Shown here in pieces: positions 8,322 to 15,469 of a stretch of DNA of 64,000 nt. The stretch spans positions 78,418 to 142,417 of the forward strand of contig JAKBCE010000007.1 in NCBI GenBank assembly GCA_021808195.1, in the 5' to 3' direction. Every line of letters starts with the position of its first letter. The first letter of the stretch is position 1. This DNA is from Pseudomonadota bacterium. Lineage in GTDB: Bacteria; Pseudomonadota; Gammaproteobacteria; Steroidobacterales; Steroidobacteraceae. The notes under the pieces were generated by a model that did no database searches, had not been told where the DNA came from, and worked only from the letters and a program-made list of their open reading frames with translations. Made by a program: the position numbers and the translations under genes.

Positions 8322-8816
8322 CTATTCCGAAGATGATTCCTGCGGCGGCTGCGCTTCCGGTGATGCTGCCGCCACTTCCGGCTGAATGTGTAATGTGGGG
8401 GCGATCCCCATGGCCCACAAGATGCATTTTTCAATAGCCAGCAAGTCGGCCGCTATTATCTTAACTTTCCGGTACTTACGATTGCCGTACGGGTCGCGGG
8501 TGTAGGGATCGACACACCTCTCTAGGCTAATCGTGGCGATGTAATCGCACTTGGCCCAGCGAGGCGTTCCCTGCCCTCCCCAATTGAGCGGCCATTCTCG
8601 AAAAGAGCGGTGATCCATCAAATGGTGCTGCCGTCCCGGCATGTGCGGAGCTGTCGTACTTAACGGCACGACTGTGATGAGGCGCCCGCGTTCCATCGCG
8701 TTATTTTGAACCACGACACAGGGCCTCATGGTGCCATCCATCTCTGGGGGGTCTTGCTTGCCCCCTAATTCAAAATCGACAACGACTACCCGGCCACGAC
8801 TCGGGACAAATTTCAT
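8322..8816 (-). CDS. PemK/MazF-like toxin-fold protein
   Basis: This 164-residue protein has the core of PemK/MazF-type endoribonuclease toxins: an N-terminal SRGRVVVVDFELGG strand, the RPCVVVQNNAMERGRLITVVPLSTT block that forms the central SH3-like sheet, and the later ATISLERCVDP segment. It is longer than typical PemK proteins (about 110 residues) because of an inserted WPLNWGGQGTPRW region and a Pro/Glu/Ser-rich tail. It starts nine bases after the transposase stop, so the two are likely co-transcribed. No classical antitoxin gene is adjacent. RNase activity is an inference from fold. Confidence 0.7.
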   Translation of the reverse strand: MKFVPSRGRVVVVDFELGGKQDPPEMDGTMRPCVVVQNNAMERGRLITVVPLSTTAPHMPGRQHHLMDHRSFREWPLNWGGQGTPRWAKCDYIATISLERCVDPYTRDPYGNRKYRKVKIIAADLLAIEKCILWAMGIAPTLHIQPEVAAASPEAQPPQESSSE

Positions 8817-8825
8817 GTGCGTCCT

Positions 8826-9662
8826 TTATTCCGCATCCTGAAGGGCGGCGATTTCTTCTAGGGTCCACACGTGCTCGGAAACACCTGCAGCCATTGCCGG
8901 GGTAATCCGAAGCGACTGATGAATCCGGGCGAAATTGTAGTACATGAAGTGCAGGGCGACGGCATGGCCAAGGTTTTCTAGCTTTTTCGAGAATCCATTG
9001 GTCAGGCGGGTAAACCGCCGCATGGACATGCGCATCGTCAGGTTCTGGCGCTCCACGTAGGACGTGCTCACGGCCGCCATGTCCGGGTTCCCCGTGATCG
9101 TGGTCGGCTTGGCCCCCTTGCAAATACTCGGGCTGTACTTGCGCTCAGGCCCTTTATTCGGCGCATCGCCGTACAGCTTCACCAGCATGGCGTAGTCGAT
9201 ATTGGCCTCGAAAGCGCCTTCTACGGCTTCTAGGTAAGCCTTGTGGCCATCCGTCGTGAGCTGGACCCGATTGCTCAGGCGAGAGGCCAAATCCTGCATG
9301 AAATCGTAGGCAATGCCACCGTCCCGAGGGCCGATCATCCAGCACGGCACCAGCTTGGTATCTGCGCATAGCGCGGTCCACGTCCAGGCATCGCCAGCGC
9401 CTTCAGGAGCGGCTTTTGCCGTCTGGACGTTCTTGGCCTTGGCATAGACGAACGACCAAATCTCGTCGCACTGGAGGCGCTTGCAAGGCAGATTCCGAAG
9501 CGCCTTGTCCTGGTACTCGGCGCAAGCAGCGCCCACGTCCGCCAGGAGCTTCACGACCGTATTTTTCGCGGCACCAGTCATGCGCACCGTCGCCCGGATC
9601 GAATTGCCCTCGACTAAGCAAGCCAGGATGCGGGCGCGGGCTTTTAGGTCGAGCTTGTTCAT
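8826..9662 (-). CDS. IS1-family transposase (single ORF, DDE type)
   Basis: A 278-residue transposase. N-terminal residues 1-50 form a helix-turn-helix (GNSIRATVRMTGAAKNTVVKLL) of the IS1 InsA-like type. The catalytic core carries a DDE-like triad: Asp in QCDEIWSF, Asp in TTDGHKAY and Glu in SYVERQNLTMRM, and ends in HFMYYNFARIHQSL. Classical IS1 splits this over a programmed frameshift; here it is one frame, as in some IS1 relatives. The ATG at 9662 matches the family start (MNKLDLKAR); an in-frame ATG at 9674 is possible. The length is intact, with no stop or frameshift, so it may be active. Confidence 0.9.
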   Translation of the reverse strand: MNKLDLKARARILACLVEGNSIRATVRMTGAAKNTVVKLLADVGAACAEYQDKALRNLPCKRLQCDEIWSFVYAKAKNVQTAKAAPEGAGDAWTWTALCADTKLVPCWMIGPRDGGIAYDFMQDLASRLSNRVQLTTDGHKAYLEAVEGAFEANIDYAMLVKLYGDAPNKGPERKYSPSICKGAKPTTITGNPDMAAVSTSYVERQNLTMRMSMRRFTRLTNGFSKKLENLGHAVALHFMYYNFARIHQSLRITPAMAAGVSEHVWTLEEIAALQDAE

Positions 9663-9782
9663 GGGACAAAGCATATCCGTTTATGCATGAGCGGTCAAGC
9701 ATATTGGTCAGTTTAATTTTATGGGGCGCACCCCTCTTTTCAGGCTCACCGATCCGAACTAAGATGGCTAAGTCGAAAAGGG

Positions 9783-9855
9783 CGCCCCCGGACAGAGTTG
9801 CACTGCCGACCAACCGGGTAGCAGACGGTTGCTCTATCTGCTGAGCTACGGGGGC
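9783..9855 (-). tRNA. tRNA-like gene inside the IS element, anticodon GCU (degenerate)
   Basis: The minus strand folds as a 73-nt class I tRNA: a perfect 7-bp acceptor stem (GCCCCCG/CGGGGGC), T8 A9, a perfect D stem (GCTC/GAGC), an anticodon stem ACCGT/CCGGT with one mismatch at 31-39, a 7-nt loop with U33, anticodon GCU at plus 9820-9822, a 5-nt variable loop, and a T stem GGCAG/CTGTC with one G-U. Anomalies: the D loop has GA where GG is expected, the T loop reads TGCAACT (no U55), and the 3' end is GCCC followed by TTTT rather than CCA. GCU specifies Ser, yet tRNA-Ser normally has a long variable arm. It may be a pseudo-tRNA or a tRNA mimic. Confidence 0.6.
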
Positions 9856-9880
9856 ACCAAGGTGACTACCAAGTCCCGGT

Positions 9881-9928
9881 GGGGGAGACGAGAGAAGCTT
9901 TCCACGGCGTACCCTCTCGTCTTCCCCC
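9881..9928. other. Long stem-loop upstream of the tRNA-like gene
   Basis: Bases 9881-9894 pair with 9914-9928: 14 base pairs with one bulged base, closing a 19-nt loop. It lies between the 153-aa passenger gene and the tRNA-like sequence. It could be a terminator for the upstream passenger genes (no T-run is present) or a structured RNA. The rest of 9675-9998 holds nothing else I can identify. Confidence 0.5.
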
Positions 9929-9998
9929 TTAACGGCGGCCGAGCCCGCCTATCTAGTTAATCTCATTTATATTTCGCTCCTTTTGGTATTGCGTGTCT

Positions 9999-10460
9999 TC
10001 AACGCATCAGCGGATCAACTGATGGGTCGGACGAAGGTCGCGAAAGCAGATCGGGCGCAAGACCCCATCCCCCATCTCGACGATTAGACTCAAAGCCTTC
10101 GGCGCGGCTCAGGTATGAAGCCAGATTGGTCGCGGGATCATTTCCATCGACTTCTACGCCACGTTCTTTTAGCTCGCCTAGGAGTTCTTTAGATGTCCGG
10201 CGACGCCCGTCTGAAAGAATCTCGGCGGAAGTCGAGAGAATCCTGTCCTTCTTGGTACGACGCGAGGATGAAGGCGGAATTATTGGGAGAGTCGGCCCAT
10301 ATGCCGGTCCGACAGGACTGGATGCTGAACCAGCTTCAAAGAGTTCGCGCCCAAGTGCTTCAAATTGCTCAATCTTTGATAGCTCCGCTTGCGCGTCTTT
10401 GATCCGCTGGATCAATTCGCGGCGCTTCTCGTCAATTCTTTGTTTGAGAATTTGATCCAC
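9999..10460 (-). CDS. IS passenger protein, coiled-coil plus winged-helix-like (153 aa)
   Basis: Residues 1-45 are a charged amphipathic helix (LKQRIDEKRRELIQRIKDAQAEL), likely a coiled coil. A Pro/Ser linker follows, then about 60 residues (SDGRRRTSKELLGELKERGVEV...NLASYLSRAEGFESN) with the look of a winged-helix domain, as in small HTH proteins that end with a GWGL beta hairpin. It starts at GTG 10460, preceded by GGGGCAG. The protein probably binds nucleic acid, but the family is not recognised. It may regulate element expression. Confidence 0.6.
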   Translation of the reverse strand: MDQILKQRIDEKRRELIQRIKDAQAELSKIEQFEALGRELFEAGSASSPVGPAYGPTLPIIPPSSSRRTKKDRILSTSAEILSDGRRRTSKELLGELKERGVEVDGNDPATNLASYLSRAEGFESNRRDGGWGLAPDLLSRPSSDPSVDPLMR

Positions 10461-10541
10461 AGTACTGCCCCAGAGAAGGCTGAGGCAAAATCATATCCGT
10501 TCCTTGCTATGTTAGCAAGGAGGGTGGGCTCTATGAAAAGA

Positions 10542-10778
10542 TCATTTGCCCCAACGAGTTTTGGCCGCTTTCCGGGCGATTTCTACTCTTTTCTCCGGAG
10601 AGAGCTTTCGGGCGCGGGCTTTGCCCCCCTTCAGACCGCCCTTGCGGCCTAGGGACACGGCGGCGGCATCTTTGCCGTCTTCTGTTTTTGGTAATTCGGC
10701 TTGCCCCGTGGCCACATCTGCGATGAGCTTGGCCAGGGCGTTCACGTCTCGGGGGAGTTTTGGTTTCGTCATCTGCAT
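10542..10778 (-). CDS. IS passenger, small Lys/Arg-rich protein (78 aa)
   Basis: The N-terminal half (PRDVNALAKLIADVATGQAE) is helical. The C-terminal half contains the motif AAVSLGRKGGLKGGKARARKLSPEKR...ARKAAKTRW (given here in two parts), found in many small basic proteins of mobile elements and resembling nucleic-acid-binding tails. The ATG at 10778 follows GAGGT; an ATG two codons later is also possible. It is very basic and probably binds DNA or RNA. It could serve as partner of the orphan PemK-like protein, but nothing in the sequence shows this. Confidence 0.65.
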   Translation of the reverse strand: MQMTKPKLPRDVNALAKLIADVATGQAELPKTEDGKDAAAVSLGRKGGLKGGKARARKLSPEKRVEIARKAAKTRWGK

Positions 10779-10784
10779 CTGACC

Positions 10785-10946
10785 TCAACTAATGAGGACC
10801 AGAAGCAATAGAAATATTCCCACAGCAATATCTGCCCAAACTCGCGCTTTTGGCCGACCATCGAACCTACTATTCAGATAGCTTCCCATGAAATTTGCCA
10901 CATAGATGCCGAACACTACGTCGGCAAAGATAGAGAATTTACTCAT
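10785..10946 (-). CDS. IS passenger, small membrane protein (53 aa)
   Basis: The ATG at 10946 follows GGAAAG at a good distance. The product has two hydrophobic segments, FSIFADVVFGIYVANFMG near the N-terminus and ADIAVGIFLLLLVLI at the C-terminus, joined by a short basic loop (RFDGRPKAR). It ends six bases before the Lys-rich passenger gene and is the first gene of the element's minus-strand set. Function unknown; a two-helix inner-membrane peptide. Confidence 0.5.
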   Translation of the reverse strand: MSKFSIFADVVFGIYVANFMGSYLNSRFDGRPKARVWADIAVGIFLLLLVLIS

Positions 10947-11032
10947 GGAGCTTTCCCTACCACGCGAGCCTGCTAATGCTTGAGCGGTCTTGCACATCCT
11001 CACGGTGCCACAGGTGCTAGGGCCGGTCAAAT

Positions 11033-11050
11033 TCAAACTGACCCACTACC
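11033..11050. repeat. Right terminal inverted repeat (18 bp)
   Basis: Perfect reverse complement of 8096-8113. Similarity continues weakly inward for only a few bases. Confidence 0.9.
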
Positions 11051-11058
11051 GGCGCGCG
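11051..11058. repeat. 8-bp target-site duplication, right copy
   Basis: GGCGCGCG immediately right of the right terminal repeat. The bases that follow (AGGCAAGTTGA) carry the original last codons and stop of the interrupted GST gene. Confidence 0.9.
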
Positions 11059-11107
11059 AGGCAAGTTGACGGACCGGACGCGTTCAGGCCTCGAGCCGCC
11101 GACACGC

Positions 11108-11953
11108 TCAAGTGGCGAGAAAATCGAGAACGCTCTGCTGCGCGGCCGTGAGCTGCTCGCGCGGGGTGATCACCGCCGAGCGCAGCGCGTGGCGGCAGGG
11201 GCGCGTCTCGTCATCACGGTATTCGTCGACGGCGAGTGCGATGAGCCGCTGCACGCGCACCAGGCTGTCGCGGAACTGACTCATCACCTGCTCGACCGAG
11301 ACGTGCTGGGTCGGGTCATCGAGCCAGCAGTCGTAGTCCGTCGCTACCGCGATCGTGCAGTAGCCGAGTTGTGCCTCGAGCGCGAGGAATGCCTCCGGCA
11401 CGTTGGTCATGCCAACCAGGTCGGCACCGGCGGCGCGCAACCAGAAACTCTCGGCGCGGGTGCCGAGGCGGGGACCCTCGACGCAGGCATAGGTCTTGTC
11501 CCGGTGCAGGGGCAGCGCGAGAGCATCGGCGGCGCGCCCGAGCAATGCGCTTGTGCTCGCGCAGGTCGGATGTGCGGTCGAGACGTGCGCCACCAGGCCT
11601 TGGCCGAAGAAGCTTCCCGCGCGCAGTCCCTTGGTGAAATCCAGATACTGAGCGGGCAGGGCCAGATCGCCGGGCCGGATCTGTTCACGCAGGCTTCCGA
11701 CCGCGGACACGCCGATGAGGGTGCGCACGCCGACGCTCTTCAATGCCCAGATGTTGGCGCGGAAGTTGATTTCGCTCGGCAACAGATGGTGCTGCAGACC
11801 ATGGCGGGCAAGGAACGCGACCGGCTTGCCGTTCAGCTGCCCGAGCATTACGGGCGCCGACGGCGATCCAAAGGGGGTGTCCAGCTGCCGGGTTTCGTTG
11901 ACTTGCAGGCCCTCCATGCGGTAAAGACCCGTCCCGCCGATGATGCCGATCAT
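11108..11953 (-). CDS. mtnP: S-methyl-5'-thioadenosine phosphorylase
   Basis: A 281-residue member of the PNP/MTAP family that splits 5'-methylthioadenosine into adenine and methylthioribose-1-phosphate for methionine salvage. Visible motifs: phosphate-binding GIIGGTGLY at the N-terminus, RHGLQHHLLPSEINFRAN, GVSAVGSL, the ribose site EGPRLGTRAE, GMTNVPEAFLA, and the base-specificity motif TDYDCW. The TDYDCW aspartates favour adenine substrates over inosine-type bases, distinguishing it from methylthioinosine phosphorylase. It starts at ATG 11953. It lies just right of the IS element, which did not disturb it. Confidence 0.9.
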   Translation of the reverse strand: MIGIIGGTGLYRMEGLQVNETRQLDTPFGSPSAPVMLGQLNGKPVAFLARHGLQHHLLPSEINFRANIWALKSVGVRTLIGVSAVGSLREQIRPGDLALPAQYLDFTKGLRAGSFFGQGLVAHVSTAHPTCASTSALLGRAADALALPLHRDKTYACVEGPRLGTRAESFWLRAAGADLVGMTNVPEAFLALEAQLGYCTIAVATDYDCWLDDPTQHVSVEQVMSQFRDSLVRVQRLIALAVDEYRDDETRPCRHALRSAVITPREQLTAAQQSVLDFLAT

Positions 11954-12048
11954 GATGAGAATCTCTGTTGCGCCAGTGGCCGCGAGGCTGCAAGATGCCT
12001 CAAACCAAGCCGGGCAACAAGTTCGGCGCCTGTCACGGGGAACGTTCC

Positions 12049-12846
12049 ATGAGCACCGCGCCCTTTCCCTCGCTGCGACCGCCGCGCTGGCCGCGGCGCA
12101 TCACGCAAGCGGGTCTGGCGATCATTGCCGTCGGGCTGCTGTTGAGCGCGCTCGCAGGACCGCTCAATCGGTTCCATCTCGCGGGCGTGGGTGTGGCGCT
12201 GATGACCCTGGTGATCGGGCTTGGGGTGGTGGTGCTGGGCACCGCAACGAGCATCATCGGCGTGCTGGCCGCTACCGTCAAAGGGGCGCGCATACCCGGG
12301 ACGGCGGCCGTGGTTGGCATCATCATCGGCTTGGCTGTCTCAGCGTATGTGCTCTCGTGGGTCGTACGTGCGCAAAAGAGCCCCCCGATCAACGATATCA
12401 CTACGGATCTGACCAACCCGCCGCAGTTCGTTGCAGTGCTGCCGCTGCGCGCGCGCGCCCACGCCACCGCGCCCGCGCAATATCAGCGCGAGGTACCCGG
12501 TCCGGGCGGTAAAATGATCGATGTCCCGAAGCTGCAGGCACAGTACTACCCGTACATCAAGCCGCTCTTGCTCTCGCTGCCGCCGGCCCAGGCGCTGGCG
12601 CGGGCGCGGCACGTCGCCGAAGCAATGGGCTGGCGTATCGATGCGTACGTGCCGGCCGACGGACGACTGGAGGCGACCGCACACACATTTTTCTTTGACT
12701 TCAAGGATGACATCGTGGTGCGTGTGCGACCCAATGGCACCGGCGCGCGCATTGATGTGCGCAGCGAGTCGAGAGTTGGGCTGAGTGATCTGGGTACCAA
12801 TGCGGCCCGCATCCGGCTTTTCATGAAGCGCATGCAGGCGCACTGA
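12049..12846 (+). CDS. DUF1499 family membrane protein
   Basis: A 265-residue protein with three hydrophobic helices in residues about 15-110 (AIGL-type and GVALMTLVIGLGVVVLG segments) followed by a C-terminal DUF1499 domain. The domain is recognisable from SPPINDITTDLTNPPQF at its start and DIVVRVRPNGTGARIDVRSESRVGLSDLGTN near its end. The ATG at 12049 is used because the in-frame stretch upstream overlaps the divergent mtnP leader. It is probably in one transcript with gshA, which starts 20 bases later. The molecular function of DUF1499 is unknown. Confidence 0.85.
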   Translation: MSTAPFPSLRPPRWPRRITQAGLAIIAVGLLLSALAGPLNRFHLAGVGVALMTLVIGLGVVVLGTATSIIGVLAATVKGARIPGTAAVVGIIIGLAVSAYVLSWVVRAQKSPPINDITTDLTNPPQFVAVLPLRARAHATAPAQYQREVPGPGGKMIDVPKLQAQYYPYIKPLLLSLPPAQALARARHVAEAMGWRIDAYVPADGRLEATAHTFFFDFKDDIVVRVRPNGTGARIDVRSESRVGLSDLGTNAARIRLFMKRMQAH

Positions 12847-12865
12847 GACGAGGATCTGCATTGCC

Positions 12866-14449
12866 ATGAGCGGCACCGCCCGCGACATCGTATTTGAGCG
12901 ACGCCTGGCCTCGCTGCTGAGCGGCGGACGCAGCGACCTGCTGCGCGGCGGACGACGAGGCGTGGAAAAGGAGTCCCTGCGGGTGACTCCCGATGGGCGG
13001 CTTGCCCAGACGCCGCATCCGGCGGCGCTCGGCTCGGCGCTTACCAGCGAGAACATTACGACCGATTACTCCGAGGCGCTGATCGAACTGGTCACCCCGA
13101 CCTTCAGCACCAACTGGGAGCTGCTGCAGTATCTGCTCGACATGCATCAGTTCGTTTACCGGCATCTCGGCGAGGAGTTGCTGTGGGCCACGAGCATGCC
13201 GTGCCGCATCGAGCGTGACGAGGAAATCCCGATCGCGCGCTATGGAAAATCGCATGTCGGGCGCATGAAGAGCGTCTATCGCGAGGGGCTCGGCGTGCGT
13301 TACGGCCGCATGATGCAGGCCATCTCCGGCGTGCACTTCAACTATTCGTTCCCGACGGCGTTCTGGCCGGCATACGCTGAGGTGCTCGGTGTCGCCGAGC
13401 ACGGTGACGATTTCGTTTCAGCGCGCTATTTCGATCTGCTGCGCAATTATCGGCGGCACGGCTGGCTGGTTCTGTACCTGTTCGGCGTCTCGCCGGTGGT
13501 GTGCAAGTCATTCCTGCGCGGCCGCTCGCACGACCTACCCGATCTGACGGCGCATACTGCCTACGAGCCGTTTGCGACCAGCCTGCGCATGAGCGACATC
13601 GGCTACCGCAATCGCAACCAGGCGGACCTCACGGTCTCGGTAAACAGCCTCGCCGAATACGTGCGCGATCTCAGTCGCGCGATCAGCACCCCGCACGCAC
13701 CCTACGCCGCACTCGGCGTGCGCAACGGGGAGGATTATCGCCAGCTCAATGCGAACATCCTGCAGATCGAGAACGAGTACTACAGCTTCATTCGTCCCAA
13801 ACGCGTTGCCCGCTCGGGGGAGCGGCCGACCCAGGCGCTGCAGCGCGCCGGGGTGGAGTACGTCGAGGTTCGGGCACTCGACGTCAGCCCCTTCGATCCG
13901 GTTGGCGTGAACCAGAACAAGCTGCGCTTTCTCGAAGCATTTCTCGCCCTGTGCCTGCTGAAGGAAAGTCCGCCGATCGCCGACAGCGAGCAGCACGCGG
14001 TTGATCACAATCACCTCACCGTCGCGCGCCGTGGCCGCGAGCCGGGCCTGACGCTGTGGCGAGATGGGCGGGAGGTGCGGATGCGGGATTGGGCGGGGCA
14101 CCTGCTCGAGGATATGCGCGGTCTGTGCGAGATCCTCGATCGGGACGATCCGGCGCAGCCCTATTCGCAGGCCCTTGCGGTGCAGAGCGCCAAGCTCGAT
14201 GAGGTCGCGCGCACACCCTCGGCGCGGCTGCTGGCCGAGCTGGCCACCAGCGGTGAGTCGTTTGCGGAGCTCGCGCTGCGCATGTCGCGGCAGCACAAGG
14301 CCTATTTTCTGGACCTGTATCCGCCCAATGAGGCGCGGCTCGCCGAATTCGCCGCCGAGGCGCGCACCTCGCTCGAGCGCCAGCGGGCCATCGAGGCGTC
14401 TGATCGGGGCACGTTCGAGGAATATCTGGCCCACTATTTCGCCGCCTGA
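12866..14449 (+). CDS. gshA: Glutamate-cysteine ligase
   Basis: GshA joins glutamate and cysteine with ATP, the first and rate-setting step of glutathione synthesis. At 527 residues it has the normal length for the proteobacterial type. Diagnostic motifs include GVEKESLRVTPDG near residue 32, TTDYSEALIELVTP, the metal/substrate region SGVHFNYSFP, and NRNQADLTVSVNSL. A GST gene lies nearby in the window (7.5 kb), so glutathione chemistry is well represented. It follows the DUF1499 gene closely. Confidence 0.95.
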   Translation: MSGTARDIVFERRLASLLSGGRSDLLRGGRRGVEKESLRVTPDGRLAQTPHPAALGSALTSENITTDYSEALIELVTPTFSTNWELLQYLLDMHQFVYRHLGEELLWATSMPCRIERDEEIPIARYGKSHVGRMKSVYREGLGVRYGRMMQAISGVHFNYSFPTAFWPAYAEVLGVAEHGDDFVSARYFDLLRNYRRHGWLVLYLFGVSPVVCKSFLRGRSHDLPDLTAHTAYEPFATSLRMSDIGYRNRNQADLTVSVNSLAEYVRDLSRAISTPHAPYAALGVRNGEDYRQLNANILQIENEYYSFIRPKRVARSGERPTQALQRAGVEYVEVRALDVSPFDPVGVNQNKLRFLEAFLALCLLKESPPIADSEQHAVDHNHLTVARRGREPGLTLWRDGREVRMRDWAGHLLEDMRGLCEILDRDDPAQPYSQALAVQSAKLDEVARTPSARLLAELATSGESFAELALRMSRQHKAYFLDLYPPNEARLAEFAAEARTSLERQRAIEASDRGTFEEYLAHYFAA

Positions 14450-14459
14450 GCGGCCACGG

Positions 14460-14491
14460 CCGCCCCGTACTGCAGGCCCAGGCCGGGGCGG
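14460..14491 (+). terminator. Possible terminator hairpin after gshA
   Basis: An 8-bp stem, CCGCCCCG (14460-14467) with CGGGGCGG (14484-14491), follows the gshA stop by about ten bases. There is no T-run, so intrinsic termination is doubtful. Confidence 0.3.
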
Positions 14492-14548
14492 TCAATATCC
14501 CGCACGGGCCATTGCACCGCGCCCACTGGTAAGGGATTCTTACGGGTT

Positions 14549-15469
14549 ATGAACGCGCTCTCCGTCCGTGGACTGACTAAAACCTACCAAAATGGCGTCC
14601 AGGCCCTCAAGGGCATCGACCTTGCCGTCGAGCAGGGCGATTTCTTCGCGCTGCTCGGGCCGAACGGCGCGGGCAAGACCACCCTCATCGGCATCGTCAC
14701 CTCATTGGTGCGCAAAAGCGGCGGTGAGGCGAGCATCTTCGGCTACGACATAGACCGGCAGCTCGAGGCGGCCAAGAGTTGCATCGGCGTGGTGCCGCAG
14801 GAAATCAACTTCAATCTGTTCGAAACGCCGCTGACCATCGTTGTCAACCAGGCCGGCTTCTACGGCATCCCGCGCCGGGTCGCCCGCGAACGAGCTGAGA
14901 AATACTTAAGGCAGCTGCAGCTCTGGGATCGGCGCAATCACGCCTCACGCGGGCTCTCCGGGGGCATGAAGCGTCGACTGATGATCGCCCGGGCACTGAT
15001 GCACGAGCCGCGGCTGCTCATCCTCGATGAGCCAACGGCGGGTGTGGACATCGAGATCCGACGCTCGATGTGGGAGTTCCTGCGTGAGATCAATCAGCGC
15101 GGCACCACGATCATCCTTACCACGCATTACCTCGAGGAAGCCGAGACGCTCTGCCGCAACATCGCCATCATTGACGGTGGGCGCATCATCGAGCGCGACC
15201 GCATGAGCAATCTGCTGCGTCGGCTGCATACTGAAACATTCGTGCTTACCCTCAGCCGACCGTTGACCGAGGTGCCGGCAGTGCCGCCGTATCCGGTCAA
15301 GCTGGTCGACGAGAACACCCTGGAGGTCGAGGTTTCCAAGGAAGAGAATCTCAACGATCTGTTTGCACGTCTGACGAGCCTCGGCATCGAGGTGCTGTCC
15401 CTGCGCAACAAGGTCAACCGTCTGGAGGAGATTTTCATGCGTCTGGTCGAGAAAGGAGCCGCGGCATGA
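14549..15469 (+). CDS. yadG: ABC transporter ATP-binding protein (YadG-like)
   Basis: A 306-residue ABC-2 type ATPase. Walker A GPNGAGKT begins at residue 37, the signature is SGGMKRR, Walker B is LLILDEPTAGVD, and the H-loop lies in ILTTHYLEEAE. The C-terminal 80 residues are the helper domain typical of drug/polysaccharide exporter ATPases. It pairs with the permease that overlaps it by four bases (ATGA), the usual arrangement for yadG-yadH, an exporter of unknown substrate. Confidence 0.92.
   Translation: MNALSVRGLTKTYQNGVQALKGIDLAVEQGDFFALLGPNGAGKTTLIGIVTSLVRKSGGEASIFGYDIDRQLEAAKSCIGVVPQEINFNLFETPLTIVVNQAGFYGIPRRVARERAEKYLRQLQLWDRRNHASRGLSGGMKRRLMIARALMHEPRLLILDEPTAGVDIEIRRSMWEFLREINQRGTTIILTTHYLEEAETLCRNIAIIDGGRIIERDRMSNLLRRLHTETFVLTLSRPLTEVPAVPPYPVKLVDENTLEVEVSKEENLNDLFARLTSLGIEVLSLRNKVNRLEEIFMRLVEKGAAA

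Larger units (their letters stand above)
8096..11050. mobile_element. IS1-family element with passenger genes (2,955 bp, complete ends)
   Basis: The element is bounded by perfect 18-bp inverted repeats (8096-8113 and 11033-11050) beginning GGTAGTGGGTCAG; many IS1-family ends start with GGT. It is flanked by an 8-bp direct repeat GGCGCGCG (8088-8095 and 11051-11058), within the 8-9 bp target duplication typical of IS1. Inside are one DDE transposase and four passenger genes, all on the minus strand: a PemK-like toxin, a 153-aa protein, a Lys/Arg-rich 78-aa protein and a 53-aa membrane peptide. A tRNA-like sequence and two strong hairpins are also present. The interior is more AT-rich than its surroundings. 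Perfect ends and duplication indicate recent, single-unit transposition. Confidence 0.9.

Noticed and set aside
8096..11050. Composite transposon made of two IS copies
   Set aside because: There is one transposase and one pair of terminal repeats; no second IS copy lies at either end.
11066..12052. Long plus-strand frame of 328 codons
   Set aside because: It is the antisense shadow of mtnP, whose full set of motifs is on the minus strand.
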